Origin: Pseudobdellovibrionaceae bacterium
GTDB taxonomy: Bacteria; Bdellovibrionota; Bdellovibrionia; Bdellovibrionales; Bdellovibrionaceae
DNA length: 64,000 nt
Assembly: GCA_016719575.1 (NCBI GenBank)
Contig: JADJYV010000002.1
Coordinates: 551,879 to 615,878, forward strand
Direction of reading: 5' to 3'
Positions within the stretch are counted from its first letter, which is position 1; the number at the start of each line of letters is the position of its first letter. Under the pieces are notes generated by a model. It saw nothing but the letters and a program-made list of their open reading frames with translations. It ran no database searches and was not told the origin of the DNA. Positions 17,841 through 27,110 of this stretch are shown here, piece after piece. The position numbers and the translations under genes are program-made.

Positions 17841-18566
17841 ATGAAATGGATCTTACCTGTCTGTGTTTTTATTTCACTAGCCCTTACCGCTATTGCCGGG
17901 TCTTTGCCTCGCAAAGAAGCCTATGAAACTTCGTTAACAGCACGGTTTGCGCAACAAGGAGTTCCGCCGGATGCCACCTCGCGGGCACTTCAATATTTGA
18001 AAACAAAGACTCACCGCTCAAAGTTCATGGTGATAGTGGATTATTCAAAACCTTCTACTGAAAAAAGACTTTATCTGATGAATCTGGTCACCGGAGATGT
18101 TGAAAAACATTTCGTTGCTCACGGCAAAAACTCCGGTGTCCGCTGGGCCACCCGCTTTTCAAATATCCCTGATTCGAAACAAAACTCATTGGGACTTGCT
18201 ATTACCGAAAAAACATACGTTGGCTTTCACGGTCGATCCCTTCGGCTGCTAGGCGTTGAGAAGTCCAACAGTCTAATGAAGCCTCGCTTGATTGTCTTAC
18301 ATGGTGCGAGCTATGTTTCTGATACTTTTTTAAACACCCATGGCCGTCTCGGTCGCAGTTGGGGGTGTCTCACCGTGAGTAAGGATGTAATTGACAGATT
18401 GATTGATAAATTAACACCAGGCTCGCTGGTCTATTCTTATCACCCCGCCCTGATGTCGCAACTTGCAAGCACTCCACACTTTCAACAACTGGAAGATTTG
18501 AATATAACCGATGATGCCGACATCGATCTCCCAGGAGAAGAAGAAGACCTCCAGTCTCAGAAATAA
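17841..18566 (+). CDS. Murein L,D-transpeptidase catalytic-domain family protein
   Basis: A 241-residue exported protein (signal peptide ending in ALTAIAG). It belongs to the 'murein L,D-transpeptidase catalytic domain family' group, seen from FMVIVDYSKPSTEKRLYLMNL, the GHGK-like VAHGKNSG, IVLHGASYVS and the catalytic-Cys motif GRSWGCLTVS with the conserved upstream His. Such enzymes cross-link, or in predatory Bdellovibrio remodel, peptidoglycan in the periplasm, but this protein's substrate is not shown. ATG 17841 starts the signal; the acidic C-terminus (DLPGEEEDLQ) is free of other domains. No operon partner. Confidence 0.85.
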   Translation: MKWILPVCVFISLALTAIAGSLPRKEAYETSLTARFAQQGVPPDATSRALQYLKTKTHRSKFMVIVDYSKPSTEKRLYLMNLVTGDVEKHFVAHGKNSGVRWATRFSNIPDSKQNSLGLAITEKTYVGFHGRSLRLLGVEKSNSLMKPRLIVLHGASYVSDTFLNTHGRLGRSWGCLTVSKDVIDRLIDKLTPGSLVYSYHPALMSQLASTPHFQQLEDLNITDDADIDLPGEEEDLQSQK

Positions 18567-18724
18567 TTTCAATACGGCAATTCATCCCCCCCTGCAAAGC
18601 TCGGCAGCCGCGGGTTTAAATCACTCCGAACTATCTATAAGAAAATCTTATGGACCAAATCCAAACAATCGTCTTGTTTATTCCTTTCCTTTTTGATGAA
18701 ACAGAGTTCGGGGATGGAGGGAAC

Positions 18725-19644
18725 ATGAAACAAATAATAACTCTTTCAGCGATACTAGCTTTAACTGCCTGTTCTGAGTCTCGAAAATCACTCGAGGGCG
18801 AGATGACATTTGCAGATTCTGTAAAAACCTCGAACATCGTTGGCGGCACCCCGTTTCAGCGGAAGAGGACATTAGCAAAACGACCGTCCAAATCTATCAA
18901 ATCCATGTTCAAACTGACGAAAACAATCAAATCAAAAGCTTGGGCGCCGGAGAGTGCACCGGTTCCATTCTCGCGAACGACATTGTTTTGACTGCTGGTC
19001 ACTGTACTCTTACCAACCCAACTTTACTATTTTTATATTTTGGCAACGACAAACCCGAAGTCACTGGTATGGAGGATTTAATAAAACTCTTAGTCTCCGA
19101 CCCTCGAGCCCGAAGAGTGACCGGAGGACTTGTGCCAAGTTTATGGCCACGACTGGATAACAAAATAAATAAGAAAAACTGGGGTGATATCGCTTTGCTT
19201 AAGTTCTCGGGTGGCTTGCCCGCAGGCTACCGTCCAGCCACCTTGGCAAAGACGACAACAGGTATCAATGCAAATGATGTCGTTACTTTAGCTGGCTGGG
19301 GTCTCGTTGATGGAGTCCTAGAAGTCAAAAGTAAGACCCTTAGAAAAGTAAATGTCACGATTCATGATCCTGCCTTTTCTGAAACCGAGATGCTCCTTGC
19401 AACTAGCAAGGAGAAGGGCTCTTGCCACGGTGACTCTGGTGGCCCTGCCTACCTTAAGGTTCAAGGACAACTTCAGGTGGTGGGCGTTACGAGCCGTGCC
19501 GACGCCGAAACCGATGAGAATGGCGAATGCATAGGGAGAACGGTCTATACAAAGACTCAGCCCTACTTAACCTGGATTAACAACGCTATAAAAACTTTAA
19601 AAATGCAGACATCCAAAACGAAAGCCATCCCTCAGCCCTGGTAA
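18725..19644 (+). pseudogene. Trypsin-like serine protease lipoprotein, one-base frameshift
   Basis: A chymotrypsin-fold protease split by a frameshift. The first part (ATG 18725, GGAGGG upstream) has a lipobox (ALTAC) and the activation-site motif IVGGTP. At the C-run 18849-18852 one base appears to be missing; in the other frame the protein continues with AEEDISKTTVQIYQIHV and joins the second part. There the full catalytic triad is visible: His in LTAGHC, Asp in DIALLKF, Ser in CHGDSGGP. Adding one C restores one continuous protein of about 306 residues. Because every other feature is intact, a read error is as likely as a true pseudogene. Confidence 0.85.
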
Positions 19645-19650
19645 GCAGGT

Positions 19651-20760
19651 TTAGGTCAAACGCACTTTTTTGTCTGGATCAAAAATATCGGAATTGAGGG
19701 CCAGATTGGGGTCTGAACTTTGTTTTACAAAATCAGGTATAGCCCCAGTTGAAACCAGGCCCTTTTCTGCATCCAATTTAAAAATTTCGCGGGTGATATA
19801 GTTATCCTCATCGCGCCCACAAACCTCTAAAATCTCAACGACCCGGCGTTTGCCATCAACACCGCGACTTGCTTGCACGACGAAATTGATTGTGTTCCCG
19901 ATGTCCATTTGAACCATCGACAACGGAGTGTCAACGCCCGAGCGAAGCACCATCGACTCAAGCCTCCGAAGAGCCCCGGCCGCAGTGTTGGCATGGATCG
20001 TTGTTAAACTTCCTTCGTGACCCGTGTTCATGGCCATCAACATATCCAAAGCTTCTGATCCTCGGCACTCTCCAATAACAATTCGATCAGGCCTCATACG
20101 TAGAGCGTTCTTAACCAAACCATCCATTGTTATCGCCGGCTCTGTACCGATGGCCGGTTTCGTTTCCATACGAACAATGTTTTTCACATTTAACTTAAGC
20201 TCAGCAGTGTCCTCGATTGTCACCACTCGTTCGTGACTGTTAATAAATGAACTCAAGATGTTCAATAAGGTTGTCTTGCCGCTTCCGGCACCACCACTAA
20301 TTAAGATATTTTGTTTTGCATACACAGCGCGGTTTAAAAAAAACATCGATTTGCCATTGAGAGTTCCGCGCCCAATTAAATCTTGATAGCTCAAGACACT
20401 GTCACTGGCTTTTCGAATCGTGATGGAGGGGCCATCCAAAGCAATAGGAGGCACGACCAAATTTAAACGTGACCCATCTGGTAGTCGCGCATCCAATGTT
20501 GGAAATCGACGATTGAGCTCTCTTCCGACAGCGACGGCCAGAGCCCGAACAAAACGAAGCAATCCCTCGGCGTTTGTAAACTTCATATCGGACTCGACGA
20601 TCTTCCCTTCTCTTTCGATAAAGATGCGATCCCACCGATTCACCATAATTTCAGTGATGCTTTTGTCATTTAAGAAAACCCGGAGAGGACCGGCCTCTGA
20701 TTTCCAATCTGAACCCGTTATTTCCAATGCATTATTGCCGTTACCAGAGTCTTCTTTCAT
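19651..20760 (-). CDS. cpaF: CpaF/TadA-type secretion or pilus ATPase
   Basis: A 369-residue hexameric AAA+ ATPase of the type II/IV secretion superfamily. An N-terminal domain precedes Walker A SGGAGSGKTTLLN, the Asp box region TIEDTAELKL, Walker B and the ECRGSEALDMLMAMNTGHEG stretch, then TIHANTAAGALRRLE and a final VVEILE strand, all typical of CpaF/TadA ATPases that power Flp (Tad) pilus assembly. No other tad/flp gene is in the window, so it may serve a system encoded elsewhere. No ribosome-binding site is evident at ATG 20760. The convergent trypsin-like gene ends 6 nt away. Confidence 0.87.
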   Translation of the reverse strand: MKEDSGNGNNALEITGSDWKSEAGPLRVFLNDKSITEIMVNRWDRIFIEREGKIVESDMKFTNAEGLLRFVRALAVAVGRELNRRFPTLDARLPDGSRLNLVVPPIALDGPSITIRKASDSVLSYQDLIGRGTLNGKSMFFLNRAVYAKQNILISGGAGSGKTTLLNILSSFINSHERVVTIEDTAELKLNVKNIVRMETKPAIGTEPAITMDGLVKNALRMRPDRIVIGECRGSEALDMLMAMNTGHEGSLTTIHANTAAGALRRLESMVLRSGVDTPLSMVQMDIGNTINFVVQASRGVDGKRRVVEILEVCGRDEDNYITREIFKLDAEKGLVSTGAIPDFVKQSSDPNLALNSDIFDPDKKVRLT

Positions 20761-20855
20761 GCAGCTAAAATCGGCGCAAAAGGAGAGTAACTTAATAGAA
20801 AGTTATAATCAGTCAGACAATTTTCGAACAGGGTCAACACAAACGTCGGGAAAAC

Positions 20856-20884
20856 AAAAGAGGGGCTTCCTCAGCCCCTCTTTT
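20856..20884 (-). terminator. Rho-independent terminator of the topoisomerase VI operon
   Basis: A perfect 12-bp stem (AAAAGAGGGGCT with its complement) around a 5-nt loop. On the minus strand it is followed by TTTTGTTTT. It lies 22 nt past the top6A stop and ahead of cpaF, and could work on both strands. Confidence 0.85.
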
Positions 20885-20906
20885 AGTCTAGAACCTTTGA
20901 GCTTAA

Positions 20907-22070
20907 CTAAACATAACTCCCGCGCTTGATCTTTTCGATAATGATTTTTTCGGTCTTAATTGGATCCTTAGGATCAACAGAAAAATAACTTTGCTGCTCG
21001 CAACGAATTTTTTCTTTAATCAAGAAACGAAGTATGTCGGCAAGATTTTTATTTTTCTTATCAAGAAAAAACGGATCGTTTTCCAAAACATCTTTAGCCT
21101 TTTTTAAAGCTCGCGCCTCAACGGGGTCCGATTCTTTGACTTTGTAATGAGGCAAATCGTATTTCTTCACATCTTCTGGTAGCACGCCTAAAAATCTCAC
21201 ATTCGGCGCTGAGAAGTCCGCGTTTCGAATCAATGATGCTGCCGATCCCGCCTTGAGTGTGCGAAAAATGTTCTGCATTGTGTAGGCGTCAAGATCTCCG
21301 AAAAAGTACATCGGCACATCCAATTGCTCTTGAATTAATTTACACCAACCTCGCACTCCATTCGATGGAACTCCCTGCGCACCCATCAGAATACAATTGT
21401 TGCGTTTAGTAAATCCCATCGTCGCCAAGGTATTAGCTGTACCTTCAGACTCAACCACCAGACAAAAATCAATTTTCTTTCTGGCTTTGAGTTTTAAACT
21501 CTGGGGTTTGTTCTTCGGCTGAAAGGGCGAGGTTCCTAGCGTTGACAAGTCAATGACCGCCTTCTCTCCATCTGCCATTGTTTCAGTCACTATCAGCTGC
21601 TGAGAGTAGGTCTGTCCACCGCGGTCATTGGCAAAACAATTCAGTTCTTCGCGATAAACCTCGAGCATATCCCCAATAAAATCAATGATGGAATCAGATT
21701 CTGGTTGATCCTCAAAATCCAAGGGTTTCAAACGCGAATTGCCCTTAATCAGACCCTTCGCCATATAATACAACTCACGCTTGGTATTAACGGAACCAAC
21801 TTCAAGATTGCCAAGTAAAATCTCAAGTACAAATACCACTCGAGCAAGTTTTTGCACTGAAGAAACATTTAGCTCTGTGCGAACCACCTTGTCTCCGGGA
21901 GTCAGAAAACCGACTTTCGAATTATAAAATGAATTATCGAGAGAGGTTTTTACCGCCTCAAGTACAGGGCGCTTCGAATTTTCGAGATCTTTGAGCATTC
22001 TCTCAGCTAAAATCTTAGCTTCTTTTGGAATGTCAATTTTAAGCTCGCGAACGGCGATCAGCTTTGCCAT
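20907..22070 (-). CDS. top6A: DNA topoisomerase VI subunit A (Spo11-like)
   Basis: Cleaving subunit of type IIB topoisomerase VI, which relaxes and decatenates DNA with ATP when paired with subunit B. The 387-residue protein has the winged-helix/5Y-CAP domain with the catalytic Tyr region TKRELYYM (about residues 97-103) and the Toprim domain with metal-binding VVESEGTA and FGDLDAYT (about 207 and 256), both typical of Spo11/Top6A. The start directly follows top6B (its ATG overlaps the top6B stop by 1 nt). Topo VI is an archaeal and plant enzyme that is scattered in bacteria; Bdellovibrio-group genomes are among the bacterial holders. Confidence 0.93.
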   Translation of the reverse strand: MAKLIAVRELKIDIPKEAKILAERMLKDLENSKRPVLEAVKTSLDNSFYNSKVGFLTPGDKVVRTELNVSSVQKLARVVFVLEILLGNLEVGSVNTKRELYYMAKGLIKGNSRLKPLDFEDQPESDSIIDFIGDMLEVYREELNCFANDRGGQTYSQQLIVTETMADGEKAVIDLSTLGTSPFQPKNKPQSLKLKARKKIDFCLVVESEGTANTLATMGFTKRNNCILMGAQGVPSNGVRGWCKLIQEQLDVPMYFFGDLDAYTMQNIFRTLKAGSAASLIRNADFSAPNVRFLGVLPEDVKKYDLPHYKVKESDPVEARALKKAKDVLENDPFFLDKKNKNLADILRFLIKEKIRCEQQSYFSVDPKDPIKTEKIIIEKIKRGSYV

Positions 22071-23797
22071 TATTTACCACCCTTTTTCGTGCCTGCGGCT
22101 TTTTTAGTCGTTGCCTTCACTGAAATCACATCGACGTGTTCTTCAGCTTGAGACTCTTCATCTGAACCAATACCCTTTTGCCTCTCTTTTTTCTTTTGCG
22201 CCAAAAGTTTACTCTCAGCTTCTTCGAGATCTGCGATTGCTGCTTCTGAGTCTCGGCCTAGAAGTTTTTTGAGTCCCTCTTCAGCCTTTTTCTTGCGAGC
22301 GTCCGAGGCCCCCACGATGCGAGCAAGACTCTCTACTAAAATAGGTCCGAACTGCTCAATATGAGCTAGTTTTCTCTCAAGATCTGCTTCTTTAAATTCT
22401 TTTTTGATGTGTCGAGAAAGCTTTTGTCCAGCTTGAATCAGAGCCAAACGAATTTCGGCTACCAGTTCTTCTGAAGCATCGATCGTCTCTTTTGAGGCAT
22501 TTTTAAATTTAATAAACGGCGAAACCACCGACACTGCAAAAATATAAGGCCCAATCGGCAAGCTGTCTTTCGGCTGCTGAAGCCCATAACTCTTCCAATT
22601 CACAGACTCAATCGCCCAAGTGATGGCACAGCCCGACTTGTCAAACTGCAATGGCACTCGATTGGCGAAGCGAAGCAGTTGAACAGGCGCGTCCAGTTCC
22701 GTCTGCCGAGTTTTAAATCGAGCAAGGGCAACCTCAACTACCACCGGCTTAAAATCACAGATGCAAGGCTTACGCGTTACCACCGCAAAAAAATCGACCT
22801 CACCTAAACGCAAAATTGATTTTGAGAGAGATTCTTCTCCAACGGTCAAAACAGATTTGGTCGACGGCGCCATCAACTCCGTCGCCTGAACCGCCTGAAA
22901 AGTTTTTTTAAATTCCTCTTCGCTAAGAGAAGTCACTGGTTTTTCAACTAGATTTTTTGGTAAACCATTTTTTACAAAGTCTTTTAGTGACTGATCAGAA
23001 ATTCGCGAGAATCCTGTTTTAAGAAACTTGGAAAGAGGTACTTTTCCAAACAAAGTAGCATGGGTGATAAACTCCCCCAATTTGAAGGTGTGAGGATGAG
23101 GCAAAGTCGCCTCTGGCAATTCTGGCGAAACTGCGGACACGCGCTCAATAGTCACCCAATCATTTTCTACAAGCTTGTATTTGATCGTCATGTGCGGGTT
23201 CACGAGAATTGTGCCCTCAATATAAGTCAAGAGCCCGCCGTCACCATTGAGTTGGACCCTGCCATCAAGAGCAAATTCAACACGGGTTCCATGCGGACGA
23301 TCCCAATCCATCGTTTCTTTATTTCTAAGAGTTCCCGTGTTCGATTTAATATCGACGTCAACTTGCGCAGAGATGGCTTTGCGCATATTTTTAGTTTTAG
23401 AAATAACTTGAACGCCCTTAGCATTCGTCATTTGCGCCCAAGTTGTCGCGGCAGAAATACCAATGCCCTGTTGTCCACGAGAACACTGGCCCCGGCCAAA
23501 CTTAGAAGAGGCCAAATACTCCCCATAAACTTTTGCTAGATCATCGGGGTCAATCCCAGGCCCATTGTCTTCAACGACAATTCTTATCAAGTCTGTATTC
23601 TTGGTTGAACCAGAGCCTATTTTCACAACTTCGATAATCAACTCGGGCAGTATGCCCGCCTGTTCGCAAGCATCGAGAGAGTTGTCGACCGCTTCTTTTA
23701 GGGTTGTTAAAACAGCCTTCAAAGGAGATGAAAAGCCCACCTGTTGCAAGTTTTTCGCGAAGTATTCGGCTGTACTGCTTTTCGTAATCTTACTCAC
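22070..23797 (-). CDS. top6B: DNA topoisomerase VI subunit B
   Basis: ATPase and strand-passage subunit. The 575-residue protein has a GHKL ATPase fold: N box EAVDNSLDACE (about residue 31), G1 VEDNGPGID (about 74) and G2 GQQGIGISAAT (about 107). The transducer domain follows, then a Lys/Glu-rich C-terminal tail (KKAAGTKKGGK). The GTG start at 23797 has AAAGGA about 11 nt upstream. It pairs with top6A in a two-gene operon closed by a strong terminator. Near-normal family length; the basic tail is a small bacterial extension. Confidence 0.93.
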   Translation of the reverse strand: MSKITKSSTAEYFAKNLQQVGFSSPLKAVLTTLKEAVDNSLDACEQAGILPELIIEVVKIGSGSTKNTDLIRIVVEDNGPGIDPDDLAKVYGEYLASSKFGRGQCSRGQQGIGISAATTWAQMTNAKGVQVISKTKNMRKAISAQVDVDIKSNTGTLRNKETMDWDRPHGTRVEFALDGRVQLNGDGGLLTYIEGTILVNPHMTIKYKLVENDWVTIERVSAVSPELPEATLPHPHTFKLGEFITHATLFGKVPLSKFLKTGFSRISDQSLKDFVKNGLPKNLVEKPVTSLSEEEFKKTFQAVQATELMAPSTKSVLTVGEESLSKSILRLGEVDFFAVVTRKPCICDFKPVVVEVALARFKTRQTELDAPVQLLRFANRVPLQFDKSGCAITWAIESVNWKSYGLQQPKDSLPIGPYIFAVSVVSPFIKFKNASKETIDASEELVAEIRLALIQAGQKLSRHIKKEFKEADLERKLAHIEQFGPILVESLARIVGASDARKKKAEEGLKKLLGRDSEAAIADLEEAESKLLAQKKKERQKGIGSDEESQAEEHVDVISVKATTKKAAGTKKGGK

Positions 23798-23945
23798 GGC
23801 TGCATTATTCCTTTAAATTTCAATGAGTTATACAAATGACCACGTAGGGATCAAAAATGCGTACATAAATAGGGTAACGTTATTGCGTGGTGTTAAAGCA
23901 AGACTTTTGAAGTGCTTGTTGGTTTTTTTACAAATGCGCCGCGTC

Positions 23946-24266
23946 TTACTCTGGATCTTCACTGCTGATTTTTTTGAGTTCCTCCCCCATGCTCTCCATC
24001 GTCAGCTCGACGGACATCTTATATCCCTTTTTGGAATTGCAGTCCTTGCAGGAGGGAACGCAGTTTTTCTTATTTGATTTTCCACCTCGAGCAATTGGAA
24101 TCACGTGATCCATTGTTAACTCGGAGGGTTTAAACTTTTGACCACAGTGATAGCAAAGACCCGTTCCAAGTTGTTGCTTCCACCATTGGGAGATTCGCAA
24201 CTCCTTGGCTTTTGCCTTCTCTCTTTTTTGATGTTCCGCACTCGCGGCCTGAAATAAAATGCTCAT
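23946..24266 (-). CDS. HNH endonuclease domain protein
   Basis: A 106-residue protein with a compact HNH nuclease fold: first Cys pair CYHCG, the DHVIPIARGG catalytic segment with metal-binding His, and the second Cys pair CKDCN followed by SKKG. An N-terminal basic helix (EHQKREKAKAKELR) precedes it. Stand-alone HNH proteins of this size occur in phages, mobile elements and as repair or restriction factors; here no such context exists. It is 24 nt downstream of the LTA-synthase gene on the same strand and 149 nt upstream of top6B, so it might be carried on the same mRNA as the LTA gene. Confidence 0.85.
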   Translation of the reverse strand: MSILFQAASAEHQKREKAKAKELRISQWWKQQLGTGLCYHCGQKFKPSELTMDHVIPIARGGKSNKKNCVPSCKDCNSKKGYKMSVELTMESMGEELKKISSEDPE

Positions 24267-24290
24267 TGCGTCTTTCTTCTCACCATCAAC

Positions 24291-26210
24291 TTACTTCCCG
24301 CTTGGATAATACAAACGATTGTCCCACATCGCTTCATTAAAATACTGCACAGAAGCTTTCAAGCGGTTTTCGAGTTCTTGTTTTCGCTCGCGTGGTTCGC
24401 TCAAGGGCGCCTTTTGGTTTAGATCTAGCTGATCGTACATGTTGATATCTTTTCCTTTAAGCCAGTCCAAAAAGTAGTCCTTCGCAACCAAAAAATAACG
24501 ACCATCAATATGGAGTGTTGCCGTTCTCTCTCCTGGAATAAATATGGATCGCCCAAGATAATTCGTTTCTTTATTTTCACGACCTAAAAAATCCAAAATT
24601 GAAGGCAAAATATCTATCTGCTGAACCACTTGATTGGCATCGATTCCCTGTGGCCATTTGTAAGTCGGATGATAGAACAAAATCGGCACTTTGTATCGGG
24701 AGAGTTCATTTTCATATCCAGGACGAAAACTGAGAGACGTGTGATCCGCAGTAATGACGAAGAGAGTGTCCTTGTACCAAGGTTGCGTGGCGGCCTCTTC
24801 AAAGAACTTTTGTAAAGAATAATCAGCATATCCAATACTCTCTAGAATCTCGAGTGGTCCTTTCGGAAATCGTCCCTTGTATTGATCCGGAATCTTATAA
24901 GGATTATGCGAACTCAGTGAAAAAAACCCCGCAACAAGTGGCTGAGGCGACTCACTCAGTTTTTGCCCCATAAAACGCAAGAAGGGCTCGTCGTAAATCC
25001 CCCAAGTTCCGTCATTGTCGTCGGCGTTTGGATACTCATTGGCACCATAATATTTTTCAAAACCAGCGCTCTTTGCAAAGGAGTCAAAGTACATTGTGCC
25101 GTTATTGCCTCCATGAAAAAAACTCGTTTGGTAATTGTGATTTGAAAGCAAACTGCCTAGACCCACAAAATAATTCGTCGCGAAGTGAGAGGAAATAAAG
25201 GGCTCACTCATGAGCGCAGGGATGCCGGCAAGGACAGCTGCGACCCCCTCGATAGAACGACGAGCGTTGGCGTAACTATTTTTGAAAAACAATCCCTTTT
25301 TTGCAAGAGAGTCCAAAAAGGGAGTATAACCCTGATCGCCATGCACTGCTCCCATATACTCTAAGCCAAAGCTCTCGAGAATAATGATAACAACATTTTG
25401 TGGATGATTTGGGCGGCGAGTTTCTAATAGCGACGGCCCCTTGCCGGCGCCGTTAAGATAACTCAACATTTTCTCCCGATCCGAAAAATAAGTTTCATTT
25501 GAAAGAGTCTCAGCACCGTAACTTTTTAAAAATGTAAACGTTGAATTAAGAACCAAATTATTCAGAATCGGCGCAACAAAAATATGAGAATTCACAATGT
25601 TGACTGGTTTTTTTTGCAATCCGCCCCGAACTCCGATGACGACAATGATTAACACAAGAACCACTGCAAAGGCATAGGCAAGAGCTTCCGAACCCCTATG
25701 GGAGTGCCATTTTCTTTGGATATTTCGATGAAGTATTTTCCAGGAGACAAAAACAAATAATGCCATCAACGCGATATTAAGTGAAAAAAGTAGCCAATAG
25801 GTTACAAAAATTCCACCCAACTTACCTGAAATTTCACTCACAATAAATAAACCATCATAAGTGAAGCGACGACCGACAAAATTAACAAACTCTGAGTCGC
25901 CCAGATTCATTAAGAAAAAAAGAAGCCCCAGGGGAGTGTACAGCCAAAATGCTACTTTTTGCCAATGACGATGAAAACGGCTTGGCCATGGGGCAAAACT
26001 CAAAAGAACCGTGGGGATTAGAGTCATGCACACTGCCGACACGTCAAAGCGAAAGCCGACAAAAAAAGCCCATACCAAATCCCTCAAATCTTTGCTTTGA
26101 AACTGCCCCCAATTCCAAATTAAAAATTCTAACCTGGCAATCCAGTAGAAAAAGAGAGCACTTAAAAGGAGTCCTGCGAGTTTTTCAAACCTCGTCAAAA
26201 ATTCAGACAT
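24291..26210 (-). CDS. LTA synthase family (alkaline-phosphatase-superfamily) membrane protein
   Basis: A 639-residue inner-membrane protein: about five N-terminal membrane helices (residues 1-200), then an extracytoplasmic sulfatase/alkaline-phosphatase-fold domain. Recognised segments are VVIIILESFGLEYMG (metal site), RRSIEGVAAVLAGIP with the likely nucleophile Ser, and VITADHTS with metal-binding Asp-His. The layout matches the LTA synthase/OpgB/YejM group, which transfers phosphoglycerol or other head groups. In a Gram-negative cell lipoteichoic acid is not expected, so it may modify membrane glycans or lipids. Acceptor unknown. Start ATG 26210; weak ribosome-binding site. Confidence 0.88.
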   Translation of the reverse strand: MSEFLTRFEKLAGLLLSALFFYWIARLEFLIWNWGQFQSKDLRDLVWAFFVGFRFDVSAVCMTLIPTVLLSFAPWPSRFHRHWQKVAFWLYTPLGLLFFLMNLGDSEFVNFVGRRFTYDGLFIVSEISGKLGGIFVTYWLLFSLNIALMALFVFVSWKILHRNIQRKWHSHRGSEALAYAFAVVLVLIIVVIGVRGGLQKKPVNIVNSHIFVAPILNNLVLNSTFTFLKSYGAETLSNETYFSDREKMLSYLNGAGKGPSLLETRRPNHPQNVVIIILESFGLEYMGAVHGDQGYTPFLDSLAKKGLFFKNSYANARRSIEGVAAVLAGIPALMSEPFISSHFATNYFVGLGSLLSNHNYQTSFFHGGNNGTMYFDSFAKSAGFEKYYGANEYPNADDNDGTWGIYDEPFLRFMGQKLSESPQPLVAGFFSLSSHNPYKIPDQYKGRFPKGPLEILESIGYADYSLQKFFEEAATQPWYKDTLFVITADHTSLSFRPGYENELSRYKVPILFYHPTYKWPQGIDANQVVQQIDILPSILDFLGRENKETNYLGRSIFIPGERTATLHIDGRYFLVAKDYFLDWLKGKDINMYDQLDLNQKAPLSEPRERKQELENRLKASVQYFNEAMWDNRLYYPSGK

Positions 26211-26297
26211 TTGCTAGATTTACCTCTCAGGGAACCTGCTGTCACCTATTCAGTTAAATCTTGCGCCTCGGAATAGCCTCTGGTAATCCTTTTTTAT

Positions 26298-26528
26298 ATG
26301 ACACCACAAGAAATTCAAAATCGCCTAGCAAAAGCCTATCCCGATGGGACCGTTCTGGTCACTGATTTAACTGGCACCCACGATCATTATGAAGTCACTA
26401 TCGAAAGTAAGCTTTTTGTCGGTATGAGCCGCATTCAGCAGCACCAACATGTCATGTCGGTCTTTGGCCCCGAACTTAAAACTGGCGAAGTTCATGCCTT
26501 GTCTATAAAAACCAAAATAAAATCATAA
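26298..26528 (+). CDS. bolA: BolA family protein
   Basis: A 76-residue BolA-fold protein. Recognised segments are TDLTGTHDHYEVTIESK, RIQQHQHVMSV and GEVHALSIKTK. The HDHYEV region gives the conserved His used, with a monothiol glutaredoxin, to bridge a [2Fe-2S] cluster. Only 27 nt separate it from the Grx4-type gene, a pairing found in many proteobacteria and eukaryotes. Together they probably transfer or sense Fe-S clusters. ATG 26298 is the only good start. Confidence 0.93.
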   Translation: MTPQEIQNRLAKAYPDGTVLVTDLTGTHDHYEVTIESKLFVGMSRIQQHQHVMSVFGPELKTGEVHALSIKTKIKS

Positions 26529-26555
26529 CTTTTAAAATTCGTCTTAGGAGGAGCT

Positions 26556-26867
26556 ATGCCCACAAGTCATGTTCGCATCGAAAAAATACTGACCGAAAAT
26601 CCCGTCGTTCTTTTTATGAAAGGAACTCAAAGCTTCCCTATGTGTGGATTTTCGGCGCGCGCCTGCTCCATTCTTCAAGATATCGGCGTCAGGTTTCATG
26701 ACGTCAATGTTTTAGAAGACGAAGAGATTCGCAATGGAATCAAAGAATACGGAAATTGGCCAACAATTCCCCAGCTTTATATCAACAAGCAACTTGTTGG
26801 AGGAAGCGATATCATGATGGAAATGTATCAAAACGGCGAACTTCAAGATCTTTTGAACGCGAAATAG
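26556..26867 (+). CDS. grxD: Grx4-type monothiol glutaredoxin
   Basis: A 103-residue monothiol glutaredoxin with the CGFS active site (Cys about residue 30) preceded by VVLFMKGTQ with the glutathione-contact Lys, and WPTIPQLYI with the cis-Pro, then GGSDIMMEM. These proteins hold a glutathione-ligated [2Fe-2S] cluster and work with BolA partners in Fe-S delivery. Ribosome-binding site AGGAGG lies before ATG 26556. Directly after bolA and 4 nt before the DUF2892 protein. Confidence 0.96.
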   Translation: MPTSHVRIEKILTENPVVLFMKGTQSFPMCGFSARACSILQDIGVRFHDVNVLEDEEIRNGIKEYGNWPTIPQLYINKQLVGGSDIMMEMYQNGELQDLLNAK

Positions 26868-26871
26868 CCAC

Positions 26872-27099
26872 ATGAAGTGCAATGTGGCCCTTTGGGATCG
26901 AATTTTGAGATTTTTTATTGGCGTTGGTCTCGCCGCTTACCTCATTGCCGGCGGACCTATTTGGGTCGCAGGCGGCATATACTTTTTATTCACCTCAGCC
27001 TGGGGATTCTGTCCTCTCTATGCGACTTTCAAAATTCAGACCCTGCGCGAAGAAAAGAGACCACCGCGCATAAACCCGTTTGAGGAACAGTCTCAATAG
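26872..27099 (+). CDS. DUF2892-like small inner-membrane protein
   Basis: A 75-residue membrane protein with two hydrophobic helices: FFIGVGLAAYLIAG and VAGGIYFLFTSAWG, followed by CPLYATFKI and a basic tail. This is the DUF2892/YgaP-transmembrane pattern (MKCNVALWDRILRF N-terminus, W.FCP.Y). In E. coli the same domain is fused to a rhodanese in YgaP and relates to sulfur handling. It is 4 nt after grxD and about 10 nt before the FAD-oxidase gene, so it is in the bolA-grxD-FAD operon. Function unknown. Confidence 0.8.
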   Translation: MKCNVALWDRILRFFIGVGLAAYLIAGGPIWVAGGIYFLFTSAWGFCPLYATFKIQTLREEKRPPRINPFEEQSQ

Positions 27100-27110
27100 A
27101 AAGGCTCCCT

